The notes: generated by a model not told the origin, from the sequence alone. A DNA stretch of 64,000 bases from Mitsuaria sp. 7 (GCF_001653795.1 NZ_CP011514.1:3118279-3182278), one strand, 5' to 3'. Positions 1-9,742 are shown, counted from the stretch's first letter. Numbers and translations are program-made.

Positions 1-801
1 CTTGGCGGTCTTGGCGAAGTTCACGTGGTTCGTGATCGGGCCGGTGTCGAAGGACGTGATGATGCCGAACGGCGGGCGCGCGTCAAAGACCGTCGTACGG
101 CCGATGTCCTTGAGCGTGAACCAGACCTGGCGGCCGTCGGGCGACGCGGCGATGTTGGGGCAGAACGGGCTGTCCTGCTTCACCGTCGCAATGATCTTGT
201 GGCTGGCGACCTCGACGATCGCCGTCTCCGGATTGAAGGACGAGCAGACGTAGCCGTACTTGCCGTCCGGCGAGAAGATCTGCATGCCCGGGCCCGCCGC
301 GGTGACAATGCGGGTCTTCTCCTGATACGTCGCGGCATCGATCACCGACACGTAGTTCTCGCCGCGGACGGTGACCCAGACCTCCTGGCCGTCGGGCGTG
401 AAGAAGGCTTCATGCGGCGAGCGGCCGACGTAGGTCGTGTGCTTGACCGCGTTGGTCCGCGTGTCGATGAAGCTCACCGAGTTCGAACCGATGGACACGA
501 CCGCCAGCGTGCGGTGGTCCGGCGAGAAGCCCAGTCCGTGCACCAGCACCTGTCCGCGATAGAGCGGGCTGAAGTTGCCCGGCGACGGGTCGCCCAGGCG
601 GATGACGCCGAGCAGGCGGTGATCCACCGGATCGGTGACGGAGAGCGTGTTGGAGAACTGCTCGGCGGCGTAGATGCGGTCGCGGTGGCTGACGGGGATG
701 TCGGCGTCCGAGGCCCGGCCCGGCGCCTGACCGGCCATGGCGGCGGCGGCGGCGCAAGTGGCCAGGAGCAGCAGTGACGAACGCAAGAGAGGCTTCAGCA
801 T
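1..801 (-). CDS. YVTN-type beta-propeller exported protein (3' end off the window)
   Basis: The minus frame from the ATG at 801 is open to the window edge (267 codons), so the C-terminus is missing. A signal peptide comes first (Lys, Arg, then a Leu/Ala-rich core to about residue 25, ending near AMAGQA). After it come repeats of the YVTN/40-residue beta-propeller type: 'SVTDPVDHRLLGVI', 'VSFIDTRTNAVKHT', 'VSVIDAATYQEKT' and 'AIVEVASHKIIATV', alternating with 'FSPDG' or 'FTPDG' turns. This fold makes a periplasmic propeller, often with unknown ligand. It starts 8 bp after the DUF305 gene and is almost surely in the same transcript, which suggests a shared role in metal or envelope stress (inference). 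No catalytic motif is visible. Family assignment is firm; function is unknown. Confidence 0.85.
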   Translation of the reverse strand, partial: MLKPLLRSSLLLLATCAAAAAMAGQAPGRASDADIPVSHRDRIYAAEQFSNTLSVTDPVDHRLLGVIRLGDPSPGNFSPLYRGQVLVHGLGFSPDHRTLAVVSIGSNSVSFIDTRTNAVKHTTYVGRSPHEAFFTPDGQEVWVTVRGENYVSVIDAATYQEKTRIVTAAGPGMQIFSPDGKYGYVCSSFNPETAIVEVASHKIIATVKQDSPFCPNIAASPDGRQVWFTLKDIGRTTVFDARPPFGIITSFDTGPITNHVNFAKTAK

Positions 802-809
802 GAGAGGTC

Positions 810-1274
810 CTACTTCGAATGGTGATGGACGGAGGCGGGCGCGGATGCCGCCCCCCCGACCTGCGTGGGCGCGGGCGCCGAGGGCGGCAGCGCGCCGCCG
901 ACCGCGAGCTGCATCGCCGCGATCTCCTGCTGCTGCTCGATGATGATTTCCTGCGCGATGCGTCTCAGCTGCTCGTTGGAGCCGTGGCGCAGTTCCGCCA
1001 GCGCCATGTCGATGGCGCCCTGGTGATGCGGAATCATCATGGCCGCGAAGTCGCGGTCGATGTCGCCCGAGGGCTTGATGTCCATCGCGGCCATCATGCG
1101 ATCCATCGCGACGGCGTTCTCCGCGTGGAAGGCGTCCGTCGACGTGGCGGCGCCCGCCCAGGCGGCGGCCGAAGCCACGGCGATCCACGGCAAGGCGCGC
1201 AGCGATACCCGCAGCGATATCCGCAGCGGTCGGCGCAGCCGCGGCCCTCCGGGTCGCGTTCGGTGTGAGGTCAT
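810..1274 (-). CDS. DUF305 family exported protein
   Basis: 154 residues. The start at 1274 is preferred because a GGAG Shine-Dalgarno sits 5 bases upstream and the N-terminus then reads as a basic signal peptide followed by a hydrophobic stretch (ALPWIAVASAAAWAGAA). The mature part has the DUF305 signature: a Met-rich helix 'AMDRMMAAMDI' and 'MMIPHHQGAIDMA', then an acidic/Gln-rich helix. The tail ends in HHHSK. The His/Met residues are thought to bind metal, and DUF305 genes often sit in copper or other metal loci (family knowledge). It is the first gene of a two-gene unit with the beta-propeller gene, behind a putative ECF-type promoter. An upstream in-frame start near 1373 would precede the promoter and is rejected. 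Confidence 0.85.
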   Translation of the reverse strand: MTSHRTRPGGPRLRRPLRISLRVSLRALPWIAVASAAAWAGAATSTDAFHAENAVAMDRMMAAMDIKPSGDIDRDFAAMMIPHHQGAIDMALAELRHGSNEQLRRIAQEIIIEQQQEIAAMQLAVGGALPPSAPAPTQVGGAASAPASVHHHSK

Positions 1275-1312
1275 GTCGGCTCCAGATTGAAAGGCAACGG
1301 CCTTCCCTTCCG

Positions 1313-1340
1313 TAGACACCCGGGAGCGCCGCTTATTCCC
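1313..1340 (-). promoter_or_regulatory. Putative ECF-sigma promoter for the DUF305 operon
   Basis: On the minus strand GGGAATAA (1340-1333) and GTCTA (1317-1313) are separated by 15 bases, about 40 bases before the DUF305 start at 1274. This looks like the -35/-10 pair of several extracytoplasmic-function sigma factors in proteobacteria (recollection). No sigma gene lies in the window. Confidence 0.45.
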
Positions 1341-1469
1341 GACGTGCGGGCGAATGGCGCCCAACGAGGCCATCGACGGCCGGACCGGACGACGACCAGC
1401 GCCCGCCCCTCAACGCCTGACCCCGTGGCATCGCCCCCGAAACCGCATGAGCCCATGCGGGTTCCGCAT

Positions 1470-1498
1470 TTGTCCGGTCCCTCCCCGCACGCGATAGT
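1470..1498 (+). promoter_or_regulatory. Putative sigma70 promoter placing the start at or next to an ATG
   Basis: TTGTCC (1470-1475) and GATAGT (1493-1498) have an exact 17-base spacer. Each matches four of six consensus bases. The expected transcription start falls about 7-8 bases after 1498, at the ATG of the amidotransferase (1506), so its mRNA may be leaderless. There is no good ribosome site before that ATG. Confidence 0.35.
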
Positions 1499-1505
1499 GG
1501 CCGCC

Positions 1506-2414
1506 ATGTGCCAACTGCTGGGAATGAACTGCAACAGCGATGCAGCGATCACCTTCTCCTTCACCGGGTTCGCTGCCCGAGGCGGTCGCACCGCGGAGCA
1601 CATCGACGGCTGGGGCATGGCCTTCTACGAGCGCTCCGGCTGCCGCGTCTTCCATGACGACCAGCCGGCGAGCGAGTCGCCGCTCGCGGAGTTCCTGAGC
1701 CGCTACCCCATCAAGTCGCGGATCGTGATCGCGCATCTGCGCCGCGCGACGCAGGGCGAGGTGACGCTCTCCAACTGCCATCCCTTCCAGCGCGAATGGC
1801 TGGGGCAGACCTGGGTGTTCGCCAACAACGGCGACCTGAAGGACTTCCAGCCGGTGCTCGACGGCCCGTACCGGCCTGTCGGCAGCACCGACAGTGAGCG
1901 GGCCTTCTGTTGGCTACTGCAGGAGCTGCGCAAGCGCTTCGCGGACCGCGCTCACGACCGCGATCCGCCGCCGTCCTGGCGCGAGCTCGCGCCCCACGTC
2001 GCGCAGCTCAGCGAGGTGATCGCGCGCCACGGCAACTTCAACTTCCTGCTGACCAACGGCGCGGCGCTCTACACCCACTGTTCCAGCCGGCTGCAGGTGC
2101 TGCAGCGGCGCCATCCGTTCCCGATGGCGCGACTGGTCGACTGCGACATGTCGCTCGACCTGAGCGCGATGAACGGCGCCGACGACCGCATCGTGATCGT
2201 CGCCACCGATCCGCTCACCGCCGACGAGGCGTGGCAACCGTTGACCACCGGCGAATGCCGCGTGTTCGTCGACGGCGCGGAGGTCTGGCGCGACGTGAAT
2301 CCCGCCACCCGCGCGTTCCCGATCGCCACCGCCACGGTGGGCCGGCCCTGGCAGAAACCGCGATGGCCAGGGAGCACCGCGTGGCCCCTGCTGCTGCGCG
2401 ACATCGCGGTATGA
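1506..2414 (+). CDS. Class II glutamine amidotransferase (YafJ-like)
   Basis: 302 residues. The start at 1506 is chosen because Met-Cys places the catalytic N-terminal nucleophile Cys at position 2 ('MCQLLGMNCN'). An N-terminal Ntn-hydrolase fold follows: 'HIDGWGMAFY', 'IAHLRRATQGEV', 'NCHPF' and 'WVFANNGDL', which contribute the oxyanion hole and glutamine pocket. The family (GATase_4, YafJ type) releases ammonia from glutamine or a gamma-glutamyl substrate; the physiological substrate is unknown. No synthase domain follows, so any partner would be a separate protein. It stands alone, divergent from the DUF305 gene. Class is certain, substrate is not. Confidence 0.9.
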   Translation: MCQLLGMNCNSDAAITFSFTGFAARGGRTAEHIDGWGMAFYERSGCRVFHDDQPASESPLAEFLSRYPIKSRIVIAHLRRATQGEVTLSNCHPFQREWLGQTWVFANNGDLKDFQPVLDGPYRPVGSTDSERAFCWLLQELRKRFADRAHDRDPPPSWRELAPHVAQLSEVIARHGNFNFLLTNGAALYTHCSSRLQVLQRRHPFPMARLVDCDMSLDLSAMNGADDRIVIVATDPLTADEAWQPLTTGECRVFVDGAEVWRDVNPATRAFPIATATVGRPWQKPRWPGSTAWPLLLRDIAV

Positions 2415-2537
2415 GCCGCATGTCCTAACGCGATTCGATTCGTTGGGCGCCGATAGGCGCGCTTCTAGAGTGACTCGACCCGGTGGCAGACAACCCGCCG
2501 CGGGATTACCGATCGCACTCAGGACGCGGCGCCGACC

Positions 2538-5500
2538 ATGGTTTCTTCCAAGCTCACGACCGGTGGACCGGTCGTCCCCACGGATGCCAGCACTACTGGC
2601 ACATCGACGGGCCCATCGACCGGCGCGACCGGATCGGTCACGGCCAATCCCAGCGCGGCCGGCGGGCCGGGCGACACGACGACGCCCGCATCGACCGCTG
2701 CGGGCAAGAGCCCTTCGACCTCCGGCGCCTTGCAGGGGCTGCCCGCTCGCGCAAAGCGCGCGATCTTCGGTCGCGAGGTGGCCTTCAACGCCATCGTGCC
2801 CGGCGTCGGCGGCACCGTGGAGCGCCCGGTGCGCGCCTCGCTGCCCACGCCGCAGGCGGCAGCCCCGACTGACGAGGCCAGCCAGCTCGCGGCCCTATCC
2901 ACCCAGGCGCAAGGACTGAACGCGCGCCTGCCGCCGCGCACGCCGTCCCCCTGGGACGCGCCGAAGCGCACGACGGGGAACCGGCTCGCCACGACCGTCG
3001 TACCTTGGCTGAAGCCGCGTCCGCTGACTGAGAAGGCCAGCACGCACGCCGGCAAGCCTCATCCGGAGAACGCCTCCACCACGCCCGCCTCGGGCGACGC
3101 GATCTCCCACGCGCTCGACCAGCGTCTGAGTGCCGAAGTTGTGGTCGACCAGGCGAAGCAGCAGTTGACCGCGGCACAGGCTGCGAGCGCGGCAGTCGCG
3201 ACTTCGGCGACGGCGAACGCATCGGCGACCGCGACGCCTTCGACGTCAGCGACAACCTCCGCCACGACGTCGACATCGGGCGCGACTGCTGCGGAGACCG
3301 CGTCGATCGCGAAGGCCACGGCGGGGGCCGGCATCCAAGAACACAGCGCGCGGCAGGCGGTGCAGGCCGCCGAGGCGCGCCTGGCCGACGCCACGCGCCT
3401 CCAGCAGGCGCAGGCCGGTGCCGGCGGTCTCCAACCCTTGGCCGCCGAGGTGCAGGCGCTGCAGCAGCTCGTGGACAAGGACCGCTTCGTCCGGCAACGG
3501 CTGGACGACACTAAGGACGCGCTCTATGGCGCGCGGTCGACAGCGATCGATCAGGTGCGACAGCTCGGCGATGCGGAGCGCGGTCTGGCGGTCGCCAAGA
3601 GCACCGCGCAGACGGCGCAGATCACGCATGACGAGGCAGAACGCCACCACGCCAGTCTGACGACCGCCGTGGACCGCGCCCAGTCGCAATTGACGGCGGC
3701 CCAGGCGGGGACCGGCACGGTGACGCCCGACGCGCTGCCCCGCCTGATGCGCTTGAAGACGATGCTGGCGGAGGCCGACGGGGCGCGGCAATCGACAGCC
3801 GGCGCGTTGGCGCGGGCACGATCGGACGTCGATGCGGCAGCGGCCCGGGTCACGACGCTGAAGCCCGACGCCACGGCGGCACGCGGGCGACTGCACGCCA
3901 CCGACGCAGGCGTGTCGGCCGTGCTGCAGGCCTCGATCACGCTGGCGTCGACGGTCGACACGCCGCCCGACCCGGCCGCCGCCAAGGCCGTCTTCGACGC
4001 ACGCGAGGCGCAGGCCCTGCAGGTGCAGGCGACACGGCCGCGCGGCTTCGCGGGCGGCGTCGAGAGCGAACGATTCGGCGCGCGCCTGCTACAGGCGGTG
4101 AACGGGCGTCCCGCGAATCCATCAGCGGATGCGCTGCCCTCGATCGGGGTCATGGAGATCGCCTCCGAGCTGCTGTCCGTCGTCTGCAAAGGCGACGCCG
4201 CCCGTGCGCAGAAGGCGCTGGAAGCGCTGCAGTCGCGCCCGACGCGCGACTGGATGCAAGGCGTGGCGAATCTGCCGGACAACGGCGCCGACCGCGAGCC
4301 CACCGAGGCGGAGTCGGACGTCCGCAACCTGCTGCGCCAGGCCAGCGTGCTGCCGCGCGGCGCGGAGGTGGTGCACCTGCTCGGCGATCCGCAGGGCAGC
4401 ATGCCCGACAGCGAGACGCTGCAGGCGATGCGCAGCTTCTGGTCGGCCGACGCCGCGCAGCGCGTGGAGCCGGACGCCGCCGTGCGCCAATGGCTGGCGG
4501 GCGCGAAGCGGGTCGCGCGACAGCCACCGACGGATCCGGGCGCCGCGTCGTCATCGACGACGCCGACCTTCACCGGCGCCGAACGCGCGGCGTATCACGC
4601 GGTGCGCAATGGCTGCGTCTCCAACGCAGCGGGCTCGCCCTTCGCCCGCCACGACGGCCGGATGAAGAAAGCGATCGGCGAATGGCTGGAACGTGAGCAG
4701 CCATCGGCCTCCTGGGTGCAACGTGCCGTGACGCCGCATCAGCACAAGACGCCGTTCACGCCTGCAGGGCTCAAGCGCGCGACGGCGATCGCCGAGAGCT
4801 TCGGCATGACGACCAATCGCAGCCAGGCCGACAGTGGCGTGCGACAGTCCGCGGGAGCACTCGCCGACTGGGCGAAGTCGGACCTCGCGCGCGACCTGAC
4901 CGCGGCCGGCGTCGCCGCGCCCGAAGCGCAGGCCTTCGCCGCCGCGACGCAGGCGCTCGCGGAGCGGGCCACGCGCCCAGGACATCCGTCGCAATGGCAG
5001 TTCAAAGGCAGCGAAGCCGGCGAGCTGCGTGCAGCGGTCTACACGCTGCAGAACCCCGTGAGCGCGGACAAGTCCGGTCGCCTGCACAAGCCCAACCGCG
5101 AGCACGCCCTGCCCCCGCTGTTCGAGGAGCTCGCGAAGGACGGCGCGTCGGCGCCGGACGCGCTGCGTGCCGTCATCGACCATGTGAAGCTGACGCTGGC
5201 CGAGGCCGCGCCCGCGGAGCGCCAGGGCGCGCTCACGCACGACGAGACGATGCATGCATCGGCCGACGCGGCGCGCCAGAAGCGTTTCCAGAGCAAGGAG
5301 GACGTGGTGCGCTACTTCGAGCCCATCCTGCTGTCGATGCAGCTGCGCGACAAGGTCAAGCTGTCCGGTGGCGGCGTCGTCGGCGGCGGCCTGCCCTCGC
5401 TGCCCTACAGCGTCCCCTCGCCGGTCGTGTCCCCGGTGTTCTCCGCCGGCTGGTCGCGCAAGGAAGAGGCCTTCTTCCAGGCCTTCATGCCGATCCTCGG

Positions 5501-6710
5501 CATGGAGCTCTCGCTCGGCAGCACGCGCGCGAGCGGCCCCGAAGCCACCGTCGGCGTGGCCGCCGGACCGGATCTGCCCGGCATCGTGAAGGCGCAGGTC
5601 AGCGCCACCGAGAAGATGAGCCGCACGCACCAGGAGACCGAGGGCACCATCCTCCGGCTGTTCCGCCAGCGCGGCAAGGACGACGAGCTGCGCAAGGAGA
5701 TGCTGGGCGTGCTGGACACCTGGGTGCGCTGGGACCAGGTGCATGCGAAGGACGCCCCGCACTACGCCGGTCCGCTGGAGGCGGTGCTCGCCCGCCATCC
5801 CAAGGTCAGCCTGGGCGAGATCCACGGCCAGAGCCTGACGCGCAGCTTCGTCACCAAGGTCAGCGCCGGCGCCAACCTCAAGCTGGCGGGCGGCGACGGC
5901 AACACCTACCGCGTCGGCGTCAGCGCCGGCGCGTCCCTGAAGGCGGAGCGCATCGCCGAATCACGCACCGAGCACGGCGGCCACATCCAGGTGACGGCGG
6001 ACAAGGGCGACACCGCGCAGCAGAAGCTGTCGGTGGGCGTCCAGGTGAACACGCTGACGCCGGCCAATCCGTCCGAAGTGAAGCTCGGGAGCGACGGGAA
6101 GGATGGGTCCATCGCCGGCGGCGGCGCGCCGGGCCTGATCGACGTCAACCGGGACCTGTTCTGGAACCTGGAGAAGAACGCGGTGTCGCCGTTCACGATA
6201 GGCGGCAAGCAGGACGCCGACCTGGACCGTCACTTCAGCACGCCCAGGCAGATGCTGGACAAGTTCCAGGAGACCCGCGACGACTGGATCGCGCGCTGCG
6301 TGGAGACGCTCGAACCCGACGCCAGCGGCGAGAAGAACACGCGCGCCAACCGCGACAAGGCGGAGGCGCTGCTGAGCGACTTCGAAAGCAAGCTGAAGAG
6401 CCTGCCCAAGGACAGCCTCTGCCAGTACAACATCAACTTCTCGATGCGTCCGCAGGCCTCGGCGTGGATCGACACCTTCCGCGCGCTGGAAGGACTCGCC
6501 CGGTTGCGCGGCGATGCGCAAGGCGCCGCCGAGGCGCGCGCGAATGCGGACCGCACGATGGCGCAGGACTCGACGTGGCGGCCGCTGATGCTGATCGTGC
6601 GCGAGAAGGGCAAGGATCAGCGCACGCTGGGATGGAACTTCGGCGTGCGGCTGCAGCGCAGCGTCGGGGTGGAGGGACAGCGCACGGCGGCGCAGTATCC
6701 GCCGCCGTGA
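2538..6710 (+). CDS. Very large type III effector-like protein (possible AWR/RipA-XopZ-HopAS1 relative)
   Basis: 1390 residues, no conventional signal peptide. The first 60 residues are dominated by Ser, Thr, Gly and Pro with few charges, as in type III secretion signals. A Thr/Ser/Ala low-complexity stretch lies at about 215-262. Residues about 265-460 are Ala/Gln/Arg-rich and probably coiled coil; 'QLTAAQA' occurs at about 209 and 384. A mixed helical middle part follows. The last third (about 950-1390) has Gly-rich beta-like repeats ('SAGANLKLAGG', 'GVSAGASLKAE') and charged helices. Layout and C-terminal style recall the AWR effectors of plant-associated Betaproteobacteria and their XopZ/HopAS1 relatives, but this is recollection, not a search. 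No Hrp box and no secretion or chaperone gene is seen nearby. A large surface or toxin-like protein is the alternative. Confidence 0.45.
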   Translation: MVSSKLTTGGPVVPTDASTTGTSTGPSTGATGSVTANPSAAGGPGDTTTPASTAAGKSPSTSGALQGLPARAKRAIFGREVAFNAIVPGVGGTVERPVRASLPTPQAAAPTDEASQLAALSTQAQGLNARLPPRTPSPWDAPKRTTGNRLATTVVPWLKPRPLTEKASTHAGKPHPENASTTPASGDAISHALDQRLSAEVVVDQAKQQLTAAQAASAAVATSATANASATATPSTSATTSATTSTSGATAAETASIAKATAGAGIQEHSARQAVQAAEARLADATRLQQAQAGAGGLQPLAAEVQALQQLVDKDRFVRQRLDDTKDALYGARSTAIDQVRQLGDAERGLAVAKSTAQTAQITHDEAERHHASLTTAVDRAQSQLTAAQAGTGTVTPDALPRLMRLKTMLAEADGARQSTAGALARARSDVDAAAARVTTLKPDATAARGRLHATDAGVSAVLQASITLASTVDTPPDPAAAKAVFDAREAQALQVQATRPRGFAGGVESERFGARLLQAVNGRPANPSADALPSIGVMEIASELLSVVCKGDAARAQKALEALQSRPTRDWMQGVANLPDNGADREPTEAESDVRNLLRQASVLPRGAEVVHLLGDPQGSMPDSETLQAMRSFWSADAAQRVEPDAAVRQWLAGAKRVARQPPTDPGAASSSTTPTFTGAERAAYHAVRNGCVSNAAGSPFARHDGRMKKAIGEWLEREQPSASWVQRAVTPHQHKTPFTPAGLKRATAIAESFGMTTNRSQADSGVRQSAGALADWAKSDLARDLTAAGVAAPEAQAFAAATQALAERATRPGHPSQWQFKGSEAGELRAAVYTLQNPVSADKSGRLHKPNREHALPPLFEELAKDGASAPDALRAVIDHVKLTLAEAAPAERQGALTHDETMHASADAARQKRFQSKEDVVRYFEPILLSMQLRDKVKLSGGGVVGGGLPSLPYSVPSPVVSPVFSAGWSRKEEAFFQAFMPILGMELSLGSTRASGPEATVGVAAGPDLPGIVKAQVSATEKMSRTHQETEGTILRLFRQRGKDDELRKEMLGVLDTWVRWDQVHAKDAPHYAGPLEAVLARHPKVSLGEIHGQSLTRSFVTKVSAGANLKLAGGDGNTYRVGVSAGASLKAERIAESRTEHGGHIQVTADKGDTAQQKLSVGVQVNTLTPANPSEVKLGSDGKDGSIAGGGAPGLIDVNRDLFWNLEKNAVSPFTIGGKQDADLDRHFSTPRQMLDKFQETRDDWIARCVETLEPDASGEKNTRANRDKAEALLSDFESKLKSLPKDSLCQYNINFSMRPQASAWIDTFRALEGLARLRGDAQGAAEARANADRTMAQDSTWRPLMLIVREKGKDQRTLGWNFGVRLQRSVGVEGQRTAAQYPPP

Positions 6711-6729
6711 AAACGGAGGTCTGCCGATT

Positions 6730-7317
6730 TCAGGCAGGCAGCGTGAGCCTCGCGATCGCCGGCGTCACGACCGCCTCGAATGCCGTCGCATCGTCCGTGG
6801 CGCGCGCCACGAGCATCGCGCCATGCACGATGGCCATGAAGGCGCGCGCCGACACGAGGGGATCGCCGTCGACGTGGAACTGCCCCGATGCCATGCCTCG
6901 TCGCAGCACGGACGCCAGCCATTCGCCCAGGTCCTGGAAATGCCCGCGCACTTCGGCGGCGAGCCCCTCCGGGATGATTGGCATCTCGGTGGCCAGCATG
7001 GCGCAGGGGCAGAACGGCGAATCCCCGCTGCGGATGCACTGGGCCCAATGGCCCGTGTAGACCTTGAGCTCCGCCAGCGGATCGTTGACGTGGCGGACCA
7101 GTTGGGCCAGTTCCTCCCGGGCCTCCTGGCGGAACAGGATCAGCAGCGTCGTCACCAGCATCTCCTTGCTGGGGAAATGATGATGGATGGCGGCCTTCGA
7201 AAGGTTGAGGCGTTCAGCGAGGTCCGCGTAGCTGAAGCTGTTGTACCCACCGAAGGCCAGGATCCGGCGCGTGTGGGCCAGGATCTCGGCCGCCTTCGGG
7301 GTCAGTGCTTCCTTCAT
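6730..7317 (-). CDS. TetR/AcrR family transcriptional repressor
   Basis: 195 residues. The N-terminal helix-turn-helix spans about residues 10-55, with recognition segment 'LNLSKAAIHHHFPSKEML', typical of TetR proteins. The C-terminal ligand domain has 'FCPCAMLATEMP', whose two cysteines could sense a reactive or thiol-binding compound (inference). It lies 10 bp after the DUF308 membrane protein gene in the same direction, so both probably come from the promoter at 7953-7980. A 16-bp palindrome in that promoter is the obvious operator, implying autorepression. It converges with the large effector-like gene, with 19 bp between stops. Confidence 0.92.
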   Translation of the reverse strand: MKEALTPKAAEILAHTRRILAFGGYNSFSYADLAERLNLSKAAIHHHFPSKEMLVTTLLILFRQEAREELAQLVRHVNDPLAELKVYTGHWAQCIRSGDSPFCPCAMLATEMPIIPEGLAAEVRGHFQDLGEWLASVLRRGMASGQFHVDGDPLVSARAFMAIVHGAMLVARATDDATAFEAVVTPAIARLTLPA

Positions 7318-7327
7318 GGCAGGCCGC

Positions 7328-7906
7328 TCAGGCGGAGGCCTTCTTCCGGCGCGACAGGCTCACCGTCAGCCAGATGGCGGAGATGAGGAAGTACAGCGCG
7401 CCCACGCCCGCGTAGCCCGCGACGTTCACGATGGAGGGCACGTCGGCCTTCTGCGCCTGCGCGATGAAGAAGCCGCCGGCCAGCGCGGACTGGGCGCCGC
7501 TCAGCACCATGACCCACTGCGCGCCGTGCGACTTCCAGCGACGCAGCGCCGTGCCGAGCTGGAGCAGACCCGAGGCGATCGCCCAGGCACCGAACACGCC
7601 GAGCACGGCGTTCATGCCCGCGGTCAGCGCCAGGCACACGGCCAGCGTCGTGAGGCCGCTCGCCCACACGTTGATGCGCTGCGTGCGATTGGCCTGCAGG
7701 CCGCCGCTGGCGTTGGCGTCCACCCAGTTCGCGGCGGCGTCCCACGCCGGATACAGGACCAGGAGCACCGCGGCGATGACCGGAGACTTGCTGCCGATCA
7801 CGATCGCGGCCGCGACCCAGACGATGGAGAACAGCGCACGGGTGAAGTAGTAGCGCTTGAGCCAGTGGTCTTGTTTGAGGGCGGAGGAGTCGGTGGGGTG
7901 GGTCAT
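7328..7906 (-). CDS. DUF308/HdeD-like inner-membrane protein
   Basis: 192 residues with about six hydrophobic helices, starting at 'FSIVWVAAAIVIG' and ending at 'ALYFLISAIWLTVSL', then a basic tail RRKKASA. The spacing and Gly/Ala-rich helices fit the DUF308 group of small integral membrane proteins. HdeD of enteric bacteria belongs to this group, but a defined activity is lacking. It is the first gene of a two-gene unit with the TetR repressor and is probably the main target of that repressor. No charged transport motif is visible. Confidence 0.75.
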   Translation of the reverse strand: MTHPTDSSALKQDHWLKRYYFTRALFSIVWVAAAIVIGSKSPVIAAVLLVLYPAWDAAANWVDANASGGLQANRTQRINVWASGLTTLAVCLALTAGMNAVLGVFGAWAIASGLLQLGTALRRWKSHGAQWVMVLSGAQSALAGGFFIAQAQKADVPSIVNVAGYAGVGALYFLISAIWLTVSLSRRKKASA

Positions 7907-7952
7907 GATGAGGTGAGGTCCGGTTGTGCCAGGGGCGGTCGAAGTGCTTCGC

Positions 7953-7980
7953 AGTTTACCTACTAGTTGGTAGGCGTCAA
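7953..7980 (-). promoter_or_regulatory. Promoter and TetR operator palindrome for the DUF308-tetR unit
   Basis: On the minus strand TTGACG (7980-7975) and TAAACT (7958-7953) are 16 bases apart. The 16-bp palindrome TACCTACTAGTTGGTA (7957-7972, one mismatched pair, centre ACTAGT) fills the spacer. A repressor bound there would exclude RNA polymerase. The site is about 50 bp upstream of the DUF308 start. Confidence 0.7.
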
Positions 7981-8041
7981 TGCCGAAGACTTAGGCGCGC
8001 CTGAAAGGCGGTCGGTTTTCACGCGGGAGGTCGGGGGGCGC

Positions 8042-8449
8042 TCAGGCGCTCACGGCGCGCTTGCGCGGCGAGCGCTTCGGCGTCGCGCAGTCGGCGCAAC
8101 GCCCGTACAGCGTCAGTTCGTGACGCGCCACGGTGAAGCCGGCCGGCACGAGCTGCGCCATGTCGCCGGGGCAGGCGTGCACGTCGAAGACGCGGCCGCA
8201 CTCCGTGCACTGGAAGTGGTGGTGGTGGTCGTGATGCGCCGATTCGTAGCGGGGGCTGTCCCCCGGCAGCGAGACCGCCTGGATCTCGCCGGCCTCCAGC
8301 AATTGCTTCAGGTTGCGGTAGACGGTCGCCAGCGACAGGCCCGGCACCTCGCCTTGCGCGGCGTCCAGCACCTCCTGCGGCGAGAGCGGACGACCGGCAT
8401 CGTCGATCACGGTCCGGATGGCACTGCGCTGTCGGGTCGAACGTTCCAT
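8042..8449 (-). CDS. zur: Fur-family regulator, probably Zur
   Basis: 135 residues. Winged helix at about 8-65 with the recognition element 'LSLATVYRNLKQLLEAG'. The metal-binding part has a His/Asp run (HHDHHHH, 72-78), the CxxC pair C81/C84, another Cys at 93 and the C-terminal pair C118/C121, so the structural zinc site is complete. Within the Fur family, Zur is favoured over Fur or PerR because the gene is divergent from a COG0523 GTPase and a zrg-like zinc ABC operon, with a shared palindrome at 8527-8548. Zn-bound protein would repress both directions when zinc is plentiful (inference from context). Confidence 0.82.
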   Translation of the reverse strand: MERSTRQRSAIRTVIDDAGRPLSPQEVLDAAQGEVPGLSLATVYRNLKQLLEAGEIQAVSLPGDSPRYESAHHDHHHHFQCTECGRVFDVHACPGDMAQLVPAGFTVARHELTLYGRCADCATPKRSPRKRAVSA

Positions 8450-8526
8450 GGGTGTGAAGCAGCGGGCGATCAGAGCACCGCGAAAGCAGGTCGGGAGGGC
8501 GTCCGCATTCTGTCATGCTGCTATAT

Positions 8527-8548
8527 TGCAAATGCGTTCGCATTAGCA
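8527..8548. promoter_or_regulatory. Zur/Fur-type operator palindrome
   Basis: TGCAAATGCG (8527-8536), TT, CGCATTAGCA (8539-8548): a 22-bp inverted repeat with one mismatched pair. It lies 78 bp from the zur start and 42 bp from the GTPase start. A -10-like TATATT (8522-8527) adjoins it on the plus strand. Placement fits dual repression of divergent transcripts. Confidence 0.75.
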
Positions 8549-8589
8549 TCAAAGCCCGCGAACGGAAATCCTTCGCCCTGGAGACGCCC

Positions 8590-9741
<1,152 letters not shown>

Positions 9742-9742
9742 G

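Noticed and set aside
2415..2537. Hrp/PIP box before the effector-like gene
   Set aside because: TTCG occurs at 2434 and 2439, but no second TTCG lies at the expected distance. A weak TTGGGC-N17-TAGAGT sigma70-like pair (2443-2471) was also too poor to call.
4994..7060. A 688-codon frame overlapping the effector-like gene and tetR
   Set aside because: Composition is Arg/Gly-rich shadow and it crosses the end of a convergent gene; the overlapped frame has better codon use.
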